From Frankia sp. AgB32 (GTDB lineage Bacteria > Actinomycetota > Actinomycetes > Frankiales > Frankiaceae), in the NCBI RefSeq assembly GCF_023243045.1, contig NZ_JALKFX010000012.1, positions 1 to 45,292 on the forward strand: a stretch of 45,292 nucleotides of DNA, given 5' to 3'. Every line of letters begins with the position of its first letter. Position 1 is the stretch's first letter. Of the stretch, positions 1-9,481 are shown one piece after another. The translations under genes were made by a program, and so were the position numbers. The notes under the pieces are model-generated. The model was not told where the DNA came from. It saw only the letters and a list, made by a program, of their open reading frames with translations, and did no database searches.

Positions 1-3000
1 GTGGGTGGCCGTCAGCTGGCGTTCTGGCGGGAGACGCTGGCGGGTCTGCCCGAGGAGCTGAACCTCCCAACCGACCGACGCCGGCCCGCCGAATCCAGCC
101 ATGCCGGAGGGCTGGTCCCATTCGCATTGGATGCCACGCTGCACAGCCGGCTGGAGAGTCTCGCGCGAGAATCCCACGCGAGCCTGTTCATGGTGTTCCA
201 TGCTGTGCTTGGTGTGCTGTTGTCGGGGCTGGGGGCGGGGACGGATCTCCCGATCGGTGTTCCGGTGGCCGGGCGTACCGATGAGGTGCTGGACGATCTG
301 GTCGGGTTTTTTGTGAACACGCTGGTCCTGCGGACCGACGTGTCGGGGAATCCGACGTTCCGTGAACTGCTGGCGCGGGTCCGGGAGGCCGATCTCGCCG
401 CGTACGACCATCAGGACATGCCTTTCGAACGGCTGGTCGAGGTACTCGCGCCGGCCCGGTCGCTGGCCCGGCACCCGCTGTTCCAGGTGATGCTGGTATT
501 TCAGAATCTGGCTCAGCGCGAACTCGTGGACCTGCCTGGCCTCGCCATGGATGGGGACGTCGAGCCCTCCTACGAGGGGCCGGGCCGGGCCCGGTTCGAT
601 CTGTCCGTACGGCTCGCCGAGCATCGGGACGTCGACGGCTCTCCGCGCGGCGTGACCGGTTCCACCGCCTACGCCCTCGATCTTTTCGACGGGGCGACCG
701 TCGAGGCGATGATGGCTGATTATCTGCGGCTCCTCGCCGACGTGGCGGCGGACCCGGACCGTCGGATCGATACGTTCGAGCCTGTTGGGTGCCGCCCCGC
801 CACGCCCACGCCCGAACAGCGGCTTCGTCAGGTGATCGCCGAGGTGCTGCGGCTGGCGCAGGTCGGCGCGGACGACAACTTCTTCGCCCTCGGTGGCGAC
901 AGCATCACCGCGATCCAGGTGGCCAGCCGGGCCCGCCGCGAGGGTCTGATGTTCACCCCGCGTGACCTCTTCCGACACCAGACTCCGGCCGAGCTGGCGT
1001 CGACGGTGCGTGCTCCGGACAGCGGTGCTTCCGTGGAGGAGCAGGACCTCGGCGTCGGCGGGCTTCCGCCCACCCCGATCATCCGGCGGCTGGCCCGGCT
1101 CGGTGGTCCCATCGCCGGCTTCAACCAGGCACGGCTGCTCAGAGTGCCGCCGGATCTCGGGGAGGATCGCCTGGTCGCGGCCGTGCAGGCACTGCTGAAC
1201 CGACACGACATGCTTCGGCTGCGTCTCGTGCCCATGCCCTCCGGTCTGCCCTGGGGGCTGAACGTGCTCCCGCGCGGCGAGATCCCGGCCCGCGAGCGGG
1301 TGGTCCGGGTCGACGTCCGCGGCAGAGCCACGGGACCGGAGCTCGACGCGATCATCGCCCGTGAAGGAGAGGCCGCGCGCCGGGGGCTCGCCCCCGAGAA
1401 CGGCGACGTCCTGCGCGTCGTCTGGTTCGACGCGGGCCCGGCCCGGACCGGCGTCCTCCTGGTGATGGTCCATCACCTGTCCGTAGACGCTTTCTCCTGG
1501 CGGGTGCTCCTTCCGGACCTGATCGCAGCCTGGGAATCGGGGACCGCCGAGCTCGAACCCACCGGGACCTCCTTCCGCCGGTGGGCCCAGCAGTTGGTCG
1601 TGGAGGGACAGAACCCGGAGCGGCTGGCAGAACTTCCCCGGTGGACCTCCATCCTGTCCGGCTCGGACGTGCCGCTCGGTGGCCTGCCCTACGACCCGTC
1701 CAGGGACACCTGGGCCACGGCCGAGCACTGCTCCGCGGCCCTGCCCGAGGATGTCACCACCCTGCTCACCGGGGCCGTCCCCGCGAGGTTCCACGCCCGG
1801 GTCGCCGACGTGCTTCTCACCGGGCTGACACTCGGCCTCCTTCAGTGGCGGCGCGCCCGGCAGGTCGACTCCCCCGATTCCGTACTTCTCGACGTGGAGG
1901 GCCATGGCCGGGAGGAGATCGGCATACCTACCGATCTGTCGCGGACTGTCGGCTGGTTCACGAGCCTGTACCCGGTGCGTCTGACCCCCGGACCCATCGA
2001 CCTCGACGAGGCGCTGGCCGGCGGTGCCGCCGCCGATGCCGCGCTGCGGGCCGTGAAAGAGGACCTGCGCCGCGTTCCTGGAGACGGGCTCGGCTTCGGG
2101 CTCCTGCGGTATCTCAACCCGGACGCCGCGGAGACGCTCGCCGGACATGCGCCTCCACAGATCTGCTTCAACTACCTTGGCCGAGTAGGGGGGACCGCTG
2201 AGCCTCTGCCGTCCGACTGGGCCGGTGCCGGGGACCTGCGGGTCCACCTGCGGTCGGCCGACGATGCGATGCCGTTCGGACATGCGCTCGAGATCAATGC
2301 TGTGATCCGGGAGGGCGCCTGCGGGCCGGCACTCGAGGTTGTGTGCACCTGGCCGGGCGCCCTGTTCACTCACAACGAGATCCAGGAACTGGTGGACTCC
2401 TGGTTCACTGCCCTGCGCGCGCTGGCGGACCGAGCCCAATCGGTCGGAGGCGTTCGGCTGACTCCTTCTGATCTAACGCTGGTCGCGGCCAGCCAGGCGG
2501 ACATCGACGACCTGGAAGTGAGTCCGGGCGGGCTGGCGGACCTCCTACCGCTCAGTCCGCTACAGGAGGGTCTTCTCTTCCACGCGCTCTCCGCCGATGG
2601 GAGACCGGATGTCTACACCATGCGTCTCGATCTGGCTGTCGAGGGGCCGCTGGAACCAGCGCGGCTCAAGGCCGCAGCCAAGGCGATGGTGGATCGGCAT
2701 CCTCATCTGAGCGCGCGCTTCGGCCATCTGACGGATGGGACAGCTGTTCAAATTATCCCACGATCCGCCGAACTGGCGTGGGAGGAGACGGCTGTACACG
2801 ATCCAGACGAGGCGGCCGAGCTCGCCCGAATCCTCGCCGAGGGGTTTCCTCACCGATTCGACCTCGGCGCCGGTCAGCTCCTGCGGTTCCAGCTGATCAG
2901 AGTGGGGGACGAAGAATACCGGCTGATAATCGTCAGCCATCACATCCTCATGGATGGCTGGTCGGTGCCTGTGTTCCTGCGCGAGCTTTTTGCGCTCTAC

Positions 3001-6000
3001 CAGGGCGGGCGGGCCGCGCTGCCGTCGGCACCACCGTACCGGGACTACCTGTTCTGGATGTCGAGGCAGGACGTCGAGGCGGCGCGCACCGCATGGCGCG
3101 AGGCGCTCGCCGGAGTCGCCCAACCGACCTTCCTGGCCTCCGGGACCCGGACGGCGGAAAGCATGGCCGAGAAGCTGGGCGTCGAACTCTCCGCCGAGCT
3201 CGCCGATGCGCTGCGTGGCCGCGCCGCCGCCGCCGGGGTCACGCTCAATACGGTGTTCCAAACGGCCTGGGGTGTGCTGCTCGGCAAGCTCCTGGACCGG
3301 GACGACGTGATCTTTGGCACCACGGTGACGGTGCGTCCGCCCGAGCTGCCCGGCATCGAGTCAATGATCGGACTCTTCATCAACACGCTGCCGGTACGGG
3401 TCCGACTGGATGCCGCCGAGTCCTGGAACAAGGCCTTCGGTCGTATCCAGGACGAACAGAGCGCGCTCGGTCCGCACCAGCATCTTGGACTCTCCGCTGT
3501 CCAACGGCTGGTCGGTGCCGGCGACCTGTTCGACACGCTGGTCGTCTTCGAGAACTACCCGGAACTGGACGCACGCAGCGGCACGCCCGCGGGTTTGCGG
3601 ATCGCGAGCGCAAACGGAAAGGATGGCACGCACTACCCGTTGCTTCTCGCTGTCTCGGCGAGCGAGCGCGGGATTCGGCTCCGGCTGGACTACTGGCCCG
3701 ACCTGTTCTCCAGAACCGCGGCGGAGGTCCTGGCCGAACGTCTGCGGAGACTTCTCGCCTCCGTGGCTTCTGATCCGGATCGACCCATCGGCCGGACCTC
3801 GATACTCGACCATGCGGAGCTCCGCAGGCTGGAGGAGTGGGCGCACGGGCCGGCGCCGAGCCGCCCGGACACCATCGTCGGGAGGTTTGCGCTGGCCGCG
3901 CGATCGCATCCGGACGAGACCGCGGTCAGCGCGGACAGTGGTGACCTGACCTACCGGGAGCTCGATGTCCGGTCGGACGGCTGGGCGGCGGAACTGAGCC
4001 GCAGGGGGATTGGGGCTCAGACCCGGGTTGCCGTGCTGGCGGAGAGGTCGGCCGACGTGCTCGTCGCCTTCCTCGCTGTGCTCAAGGTGGGCGGGGTCTA
4101 CGTGCCGTTGGACCCGAGCCACCCGCCAACCTGGTCCCGGTCCGTCATCGAGGCCGCTGCGGCCTCGGTCGTGCTGATCTCCGGCTCGCACCCGATCGAG
4201 ACGGACGGCGTCGAGCTGATCTCGATGGACGGCCTCCCGTCGTCCTCCGGGGACCGGGCCCGGCCAGACATCCACCCCGACCAGCTCGCCTACCTCATGT
4301 TCACCTCGGGCTCGACCGGCCGCCCCAAAGGGGTGGCGGTGACGCACCGGAACGTCGTGGATCTCGTGGATGACCCCGGATGGGAGGATGACGGATTGCG
4401 TCTAAGCGCACTCTTTCACTCGCCGCACACGTGGGACGCCTCGACGATGGAGATCTGGGTGCCCCTGCTGTCGGGTGGCCGGGTGGTTGTCAGCCCCGCC
4501 GAACCACTTGATCTCGCTGTTCTCGGACGCACTCTGCGCACGGGCCGGGTGTCGGGGATGTGGCTGACCGCTGGCCTCCTCCGCCTGCTCGCGGAGGAGG
4601 ACCCTGGCTGCCTTGCCGGGGTACGCGAGGTCTACACCGGCGGTGACGTGGTCAGCGCGGCCGGCGTACGACGAATCCTGGCAGCGTGCCCGCAGGTGCG
4701 ACTGGTGAACGGGTATGGGCCGACGGAAGCCACCGTCTTCGCCACGAGCTTCACCGTACCGGTTGATGCTCCGGTGACAGAGAACGTGCCGATCGGACGG
4801 CCCTTGCGGGGGATGTCCGTGCACCTGCTTGGCGGCGATCTCCACCCCGTCCCCGTCGGCGTGGCGGGCGAGCTGTTCATTGCGGGGACCGGTTTGGCAC
4901 GTGGCTATTTCGGAGACCCCCGGACGACCTCCGAGCGGTTCGTCGCTGCGCCATACGACGGGTACGGGAACCGGATGTACCGCACCGGTGATCTGGCGCG
5001 CTGGCGGCACGACGGAAGTATCGAATTCGTCGGCCGTACCGACGACCAGGTCAAGATCCGGGGCGTGCGGGTCGAGCCTGCCCAGGCCGAAGGGGCTCTG
5101 GCCCGCCATGCGGGGGTCGCCCAGGCGGTGGTCGTTGTCCGGGAGAATCACCCCGGCGACCGAAGCCTGGTCGCCTATGCGGTGCCCCGGGACGGAACGA
5201 AGCTCGACCCGCGGGACCTTCAATCCGCGCTGCGAGCGGAACTGCCGGAGCATCTGGTGCCGAGCGCGGTCGTCCTGCTTGACGCCGTGCCCCTGACGAG
5301 GCACGGGAAGGTCGACCGGTCAGCCCTGCCGATCCCCGCCCCCGTGCTGGAAACATCACGCCCACCACGCGGCCCGCAGGAGGAAGTCCTCCTCGGGCTC
5401 TTCACGGAGCTCCTCGGAACCCCGGGGATCGGTGTCAACGACAACTTCTTCTCCGTGGGTGGAAACTCGCTGCTGGCTGCCGGCCTGGCAAGCCGAATCC
5501 GGGCCGTGCTCGGGGTGGAGCTGAGCATTCGGGCGCTGTACACCACACCCACGGTGGCAGGACTCGCGTCCGCTCTGACAGCAAAGACCGGTCCGGATGA
5601 AGGCAACGGACTGGATGTCATCCTGCCGCTTCGGACCGGAGGGAGCAGACCGCCCATCTTCTGCTTTCCGGCTGGCGGGGGTCTCAGCTGGCGGTATGCG
5701 TCACTGGTCCGGCACGTGCCGTCCGGACATCCCTTGTACGGGCTGCAGGACCGGGCCTACACCACATCGGGCCATGAGCCCTCGAGTGTGGCGGACATCG
5801 CTATCGACTACGCGGACGAAATCATCTCGGTCAGCCCATCCGGGCCCTACCATCTGCTCGGCTGGTCGTTCGGCGGGCTGCTCGCGCACGCTGTGGCGAC
5901 CCGGCTTCAGGAGCTTGGCCACCGGATCGGACTGGTGGGAATACTCGACTCCTTTCCCGCCCAGGACGGAGAGGCTCCGCTCAAACCGACCGACGATCAG

Positions 6001-6387
6001 ATCCTGCACGGGATACTGGATGCCGTCGGTGTTGACGCGCCCAACAGGCCGGAGACCTTCGCCGGTGCGGCTGAGGTCCTGCGGGCTCAGGGCGGGGTGC
6101 TCGCCGGACTGCTGGCCGAACACGTCGAAGCCATTGTCAGCACCTTCCGACGCAGCGTCGCACTGCGCTCCACCTTCACCCCCGCTGTCCTCGACGGCGA
6201 TGTCGTGGTAGTTGTCGCGAACAGTGACGGAACTAATGCCGGCAAGGCTGAGCGCTGGCGGCCGTTCGTCTCCGGACGGGTCATCGAGCACCGACTCAAC
6301 CGTCGCCACGAGGACATCCTGCGGCCAGAGTCACTCGGTGAGATCGGACGCCTCATCACTCCGAATCTCAACACCTTCTCGCTGTGA
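1..6387 (+). CDS. Terminal nonribosomal peptide synthetase, 5' truncated: C(partial)-T-E-C-A-T-TE
   Basis: The frame is open from the first base and starts inside a condensation domain, so the true start lies upstream. Domains by residue of the visible 2128: C-terminal part of a C domain (1-258); carrier (275-335, GGDSI, Ser near 301); epimerization (350-810, HHLSVDAFSW near 490 and FNYLGR near 724); second C domain (845-1280, HHILMDGW near 980); adenylation (1290-1780, FTSGSTGRPKG near 1435, Lys near 1770); carrier (GGNSL near 1823); type I thioesterase (1880-2128, GWSFGG near 1956, His near 2104). There is no A domain between the first C domain and its carrier. Aligning the A domain to GrsA by eye gives pocket code D-A-M-W-Y-G-G-V-F-K, whose substrate I cannot name with confidence. 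The E domain implies that the upstream residue is D. The TE makes this the last module. The beta-hydroxylase gene downstream probably acts on one of its carriers. Confidence 0.95.
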   Translation: MGGRQLAFWRETLAGLPEELNLPTDRRRPAESSHAGGLVPFALDATLHSRLESLARESHASLFMVFHAVLGVLLSGLGAGTDLPIGVPVAGRTDEVLDDLVGFFVNTLVLRTDVSGNPTFRELLARVREADLAAYDHQDMPFERLVEVLAPARSLARHPLFQVMLVFQNLAQRELVDLPGLAMDGDVEPSYEGPGRARFDLSVRLAEHRDVDGSPRGVTGSTAYALDLFDGATVEAMMADYLRLLADVAADPDRRIDTFEPVGCRPATPTPEQRLRQVIAEVLRLAQVGADDNFFALGGDSITAIQVASRARREGLMFTPRDLFRHQTPAELASTVRAPDSGASVEEQDLGVGGLPPTPIIRRLARLGGPIAGFNQARLLRVPPDLGEDRLVAAVQALLNRHDMLRLRLVPMPSGLPWGLNVLPRGEIPARERVVRVDVRGRATGPELDAIIAREGEAARRGLAPENGDVLRVVWFDAGPARTGVLLVMVHHLSVDAFSWRVLLPDLIAAWESGTAELEPTGTSFRRWAQQLVVEGQNPERLAELPRWTSILSGSDVPLGGLPYDPSRDTWATAEHCSAALPEDVTTLLTGAVPARFHARVADVLLTGLTLGLLQWRRARQVDSPDSVLLDVEGHGREEIGIPTDLSRTVGWFTSLYPVRLTPGPIDLDEALAGGAAADAALRAVKEDLRRVPGDGLGFGLLRYLNPDAAETLAGHAPPQICFNYLGRVGGTAEPLPSDWAGAGDLRVHLRSADDAMPFGHALEINAVIREGACGPALEVVCTWPGALFTHNEIQELVDSWFTALRALADRAQSVGGVRLTPSDLTLVAASQADIDDLEVSPGGLADLLPLSPLQEGLLFHALSADGRPDVYTMRLDLAVEGPLEPARLKAAAKAMVDRHPHLSARFGHLTDGTAVQIIPRSAELAWEETAVHDPDEAAELARILAEGFPHRFDLGAGQLLRFQLIRVGDEEYRLIIVSHHILMDGWSVPVFLRELFALYQGGRAALPSAPPYRDYLFWMSRQDVEAARTAWREALAGVAQPTFLASGTRTAESMAEKLGVELSAELADALRGRAAAAGVTLNTVFQTAWGVLLGKLLDRDDVIFGTTVTVRPPELPGIESMIGLFINTLPVRVRLDAAESWNKAFGRIQDEQSALGPHQHLGLSAVQRLVGAGDLFDTLVVFENYPELDARSGTPAGLRIASANGKDGTHYPLLLAVSASERGIRLRLDYWPDLFSRTAAEVLAERLRRLLASVASDPDRPIGRTSILDHAELRRLEEWAHGPAPSRPDTIVGRFALAARSHPDETAVSADSGDLTYRELDVRSDGWAAELSRRGIGAQTRVAVLAERSADVLVAFLAVLKVGGVYVPLDPSHPPTWSRSVIEAAAASVVLISGSHPIETDGVELISMDGLPSSSGDRARPDIHPDQLAYLMFTSGSTGRPKGVAVTHRNVVDLVDDPGWEDDGLRLSALFHSPHTWDASTMEIWVPLLSGGRVVVSPAEPLDLAVLGRTLRTGRVSGMWLTAGLLRLLAEEDPGCLAGVREVYTGGDVVSAAGVRRILAACPQVRLVNGYGPTEATVFATSFTVPVDAPVTENVPIGRPLRGMSVHLLGGDLHPVPVGVAGELFIAGTGLARGYFGDPRTTSERFVAAPYDGYGNRMYRTGDLARWRHDGSIEFVGRTDDQVKIRGVRVEPAQAEGALARHAGVAQAVVVVRENHPGDRSLVAYAVPRDGTKLDPRDLQSALRAELPEHLVPSAVVLLDAVPLTRHGKVDRSALPIPAPVLETSRPPRGPQEEVLLGLFTELLGTPGIGVNDNFFSVGGNSLLAAGLASRIRAVLGVELSIRALYTTPTVAGLASALTAKTGPDEGNGLDVILPLRTGGSRPPIFCFPAGGGLSWRYASLVRHVPSGHPLYGLQDRAYTTSGHEPSSVADIAIDYADEIISVSPSGPYHLLGWSFGGLLAHAVATRLQELGHRIGLVGILDSFPAQDGEAPLKPTDDQILHGILDAVGVDAPNRPETFAGAAEVLRAQGGVLAGLLAEHVEAIVSTFRRSVALRSTFTPAVLDGDVVVVVANSDGTNAGKAERWRPFVSGRVIEHRLNRRHEDILRPESLGEIGRLITPNLNTFSL

Positions 6388-6565
6388 AACAACATCGGTG
6401 CACAGGATCGCCGACGGTGCGGCCGTCGACCGCCGAGCGGGTGGACGGCCAAGTCATGATCTCCGGTCAGGTCGACGCCCTGACTTTCACCAGTGAGTCG
6501 CATCGCAATTACTCGGGCTGCGCCACCCCGCGGAGTTCGACCTAGACTGAGATGAGGGCATCCCC

Positions 6566-8152
6566 ATGGCTGAGGAAGGACGTTTTCTCCGGCCGAATGT
6601 GATCATCGAGCCGCTCGTCGACCGGTTCTACGCCTGGGCCCACACGGTCGCGCCCATCCAGGCCTCGATGAACCTGGCCTTCCTGCAGGTGCCGATGTTG
6701 GAATCGTATCTCCAGGCACCGAAGGTACACCTCGAGGCCAGTGGCAACCCGGCGATGCGCGGCGGCTACTTTGTCAACATCGAGGAGGACCGAGTCGGTG
6801 AAGTGAAGGAGTTGCTCGCGACGATCAAACGTGGCCGGGTGGATATGCTCCGGTTCGCCGAGGCCATCGTGGCAGCGGACGACCTGGTGCGGCGGGAGGC
6901 CAACGGTGTCGATCTGACGCCGCTCTACAAGAAGCTGCCATCCGAACTGGCCGGGCTTGTGGAACTCGCCTACGACACCGGTAATCAGCCGTCAATCCGC
7001 TTCATCGAACCGCTCGTCTACAAGAGCGCGGCGTATCTGGAGGACCGGCAGTCGATCCAGCTGTCGCTGGAGTCCGGAACCGAACGCCCGTTCATCCTGA
7101 GCACGCCACGCCTGCCGTCGCCCGGCGCCCTCGATCTACACCTTCCCTTCCGCCACGGCGGCGTCGAGGAGCTGTTCAGGTCCCGGGTGCGTCCCATCAC
7201 CCAGCCGGCATTGCGGGAGGCATTGGAGCTGAACGACGCCGAAGCCGGCCAGCTGGCAGGTCTGCTGACGGACAGGAACACCCTCAGCCCCGACCGGCAT
7301 CTTGATTCCGGCGGCCGTATCCGCTATTTCGGCCATGCCTGTCTGCTGATGCAGACCCCTGAGGTGGCTGTACTCACCGACCCCTTTATAAGCGCCGACT
7401 ACAACTCCACCGGCCGTTTCACCTATGCTGACCTGCCGGACCACATCGATATGGTACTGATCACCCATGGCCATCAGGACCATATCGTCCTGGAGACGCT
7501 GCTCCAGCTTCGGGGGAGGGTGGAAGCGATCGTGGTGCCACGCTCCTCCCGGGGCAGTCTCTGTGATCCCTCGCTGGCTCTGTACATGGATCACCTGGGT
7601 TTCCCGGTGATCGAGGTCGATGACTTCGACGAGGTCGGGATCCCGGGTGGGCGGGTCACCGCGACCCCCTTCCTCGGCGAGCACGCGGATCTCGACATTC
7701 GCGCCAAGTCGACATTCCTCGTCGAGCTCGGTGGCCGATCTGTCTTCGTGGGCGCCGACTCTTCGGGCATCGAACCGAGGCTCTACCGTCGCATCCGTGA
7801 TCACCTCGGTTCCCCGGACCTGGCGTTCCTCGGCATGGAATGCGACGGGGCCCCCCTCACCTGGCTCTACCAAGCACTTCTCACCCGTCCCGTAACCAGG
7901 AAGATGAGTAATTCGCGCAAGCTCTCCGGCTCGAACGCCGATCAGGCCGCCCGAATCGTGACCGAGCTGGGTGTGACCGAAGTCTACGTCTACGCGATGG
8001 GTGAGGAAGACTGGCTCGGTCACGTCATGGCGACCCACTACACCGACGATTCCTATCAGCGAATCCAGATCGAGCAGTTCATGACCTGGTGTCGAGACAA
8101 CAGTGTCAAGTGCGGACATCTGTTCGGTCAGCATGAATGGCGCTGGTCGTGA
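6566..8152 (+). CDS. CmlA-type di-iron NRPS beta-hydroxylase with metallo-beta-lactamase fold
   Basis: The 528-residue product matches the chloramphenicol enzyme CmlA in length (~530) and in two-part layout: an N-terminal ~245-residue domain and a C-terminal metallo-beta-lactamase-fold domain. Likely di-iron ligands are visible: HGHQDH at 301-306, Glu372 in LGEHADLDI (where ordinary metallo-beta-lactamases use His) and Asp398 in VGADSS. The same spacing is known for CmlA (H305/H307/D309/H310, E377, D403). CmlA relatives, including FrsH and glycopeptide beta-hydroxylases, hydroxylate the beta-carbon of an aminoacyl group held on an NRPS carrier. I infer the same role here, on the neighbouring NRPS. 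The ATG has GAGGG 7 nt upstream. The gene lies 178 nt after the NRPS. Substrate unknown. Confidence 0.87.
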   Translation: MAEEGRFLRPNVIIEPLVDRFYAWAHTVAPIQASMNLAFLQVPMLESYLQAPKVHLEASGNPAMRGGYFVNIEEDRVGEVKELLATIKRGRVDMLRFAEAIVAADDLVRREANGVDLTPLYKKLPSELAGLVELAYDTGNQPSIRFIEPLVYKSAAYLEDRQSIQLSLESGTERPFILSTPRLPSPGALDLHLPFRHGGVEELFRSRVRPITQPALREALELNDAEAGQLAGLLTDRNTLSPDRHLDSGGRIRYFGHACLLMQTPEVAVLTDPFISADYNSTGRFTYADLPDHIDMVLITHGHQDHIVLETLLQLRGRVEAIVVPRSSRGSLCDPSLALYMDHLGFPVIEVDDFDEVGIPGGRVTATPFLGEHADLDIRAKSTFLVELGGRSVFVGADSSGIEPRLYRRIRDHLGSPDLAFLGMECDGAPLTWLYQALLTRPVTRKMSNSRKLSGSNADQAARIVTELGVTEVYVYAMGEEDWLGHVMATHYTDDSYQRIQIEQFMTWCRDNSVKCGHLFGQHEWRWS

Positions 8153-8192
8153 GCGGGGCCGGGAGTGGCCCGCCGGTCTGACCCCGCCGACC

Positions 8193-8205
8193 GTGCCAGT
8201 GGCAC
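8193..8205. promoter_or_regulatory. Short perfect dyad upstream of the SbnA-like gene
   Basis: GTGCCA and TGGCAC flank a single G, giving a perfect 13-bp dyad in the 86-nt gap between the beta-hydroxylase and the SbnA-like gene, about 33 nt before the chosen GTG. It could be an operator or a short hairpin. No regulator is known, and short dyads arise by chance in GC-rich DNA. Confidence 0.25.
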
Positions 8206-8238
8206 TTCCCGCATCGATCAAACTATGAGGAAGTGGCT

Positions 8239-9150
8239 GTGCCAATCATCACCTCCCCACAGGATTTTAATGTCGATGATCTTTATGTTGATCTCCGGGT
8301 TGTCCTCGGCTGCCCGCTTTACCTCAAGTGTGAGGGGTTCAACTTCGCCGGTTCCGTCAAGCTCAAGGCCGCAAAGGAGATGGTGCGAGGCGCCGAAAAA
8401 TCCGGCATTCTGACCCCCGACTCGATCATCGTCGAGTCTTCCTCGGGGAACCTGGGAATCGCTCTTAGTGTCATCGCCGCGGACCGCGGATACGGCTTCA
8501 TCTGTGTGACCGATCCTCGTTGCAATCCCACATCAAGAAAGATCATGGAGGCGCTGGGGGCGGAGGTCAGAGTAGTGTCTACTCCGGATGCCCACGGCGG
8601 CTACCTCGGGAGGAGAATCGACCATGTGGCCGCTCTGTGTGCCGAGGACGATCGCTGTGTCTGGCTCAACCAGTACACCAACTCCGACAACTGGAGGGGT
8701 CATTACCTGACAACCGCCCGGGAGATCGACCATCGGTTTCCCCAGTTGGAGGTTCTTTTTATTGGCGCGGGTTCCACTGGAACCCTGATGGGCTGTGCCA
8801 AATATTTTCACTCTCGCTCCGTCTCCATCGTGGCTGTCGACGCGGTCGGTTCGGTCACCTTCGGCGGCCCGCCCGGCCCCCGTCTCATCCCGGGCCTGGG
8901 GACCAGCATACGACCGCCGCTCTTTGACGAGTCGATCATCGATGATGTCGTACACGTGTCGGAAGCAGACACCATTCAGACGATCCACCGGCTCGCCGAC
9001 CGAGGTTTTCTTTTTGGTGGATCGACAGGAACGGTGGTCAGCGGGGCGACGCGTTGGCTCGCGGGAAAGTATCCTAGTGAGGAGCCGGTCGCCGTGGCGC
9101 TCGCCCCGGACCTCGGTGAACGTTACCCCAAATCTCTCTTCGAACGCTGA
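8239..9150 (+). CDS. SbnA-like PLP enzyme, N-(2-amino-2-carboxyethyl)-L-glutamate synthase family
   Basis: The protein is of the cysteine-synthase fold (303 residues). Diagnostic SbnA-family stretches are visible: GSVK with PLP-lysine Lys41, ESSSGNLG (66-73), PDAHGGYL, the NQYTNSDNW region, a Gly-rich phosphate loop GAGSTGTLMG near 176-185, IVAVDAVGSV and GGSTGT near 260. SbnA joins O-phospho-L-serine to L-glutamate; SbnB then releases L-2,3-diaminopropionate for siderophores and peptide antibiotics. No SbnB is present in this window, so the partner may lie upstream or be absent. AGGA at 8228-8231 sits 7 nt before the GTG at 8239 but only 1 nt before the GTG at 8233, so I chose 8239. Many A/T third positions (for example the first 30 codons) contrast with the GC3-saturated genes downstream, suggesting transfer with the NRPS. 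Confidence 0.85.
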   Translation: MPIITSPQDFNVDDLYVDLRVVLGCPLYLKCEGFNFAGSVKLKAAKEMVRGAEKSGILTPDSIIVESSSGNLGIALSVIAADRGYGFICVTDPRCNPTSRKIMEALGAEVRVVSTPDAHGGYLGRRIDHVAALCAEDDRCVWLNQYTNSDNWRGHYLTTAREIDHRFPQLEVLFIGAGSTGTLMGCAKYFHSRSVSIVAVDAVGSVTFGGPPGPRLIPGLGTSIRPPLFDESIIDDVVHVSEADTIQTIHRLADRGFLFGGSTGTVVSGATRWLAGKYPSEEPVAVALAPDLGERYPKSLFER

Positions 9151-9277
9151 AGCGCGCTGAGATCTTCATTCGTGGGAAAGTTGGCACGGCCGTTCATCTC
9201 CACGACTCGAGGGTCAGATATACCATCGGCCCAGCCAAGAGCGAACTCGGGACCGCGGGCATTGAACAAGGGATCGT

Positions 9278-9480
9278 ATGGGAACACTTGAGCCGCAGAT
9301 CGTGAAGAAGCGGTAGCGACGTCTGTCGGATGTGGACGAGATCGTGCTGTCGCTGTACGCGAAAGAGTGGATGATTGAGGAGGTCTCGGCGGATTACGCG
9401 GAGATCTATGGGGCACCGGTAACGCAGGAGACGATCTCCCGGATCGCGGACGGTGTCCTCGCGGAGTTGCGCGCCTGGTC
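9278..9480 (+). mobile_element. IS256-family transposase remnant (N-terminal fragment with in-frame stop)
   Basis: Read from the ATG at 9278, the frame encodes a stretch typical of the N-terminal third of IS256-family transposases: MGTLEPQIVKKR, a stop (TAG at 9314-9316) where the family has a Gln, then RRLSDVDEIVLSLYAKEW, IYGAPVTQETISRIADGV and LAELRAW. These are the parts before the DDE catalytic core. The rest of the transposase is missing; similarity stops near 9480, where a minus-strand pseudogene begins. No terminal repeats were recognised. It marks an old insertion at the 3' boundary of the peptide cluster. Confidence 0.75.
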
Positions 9481-9481
9481 G

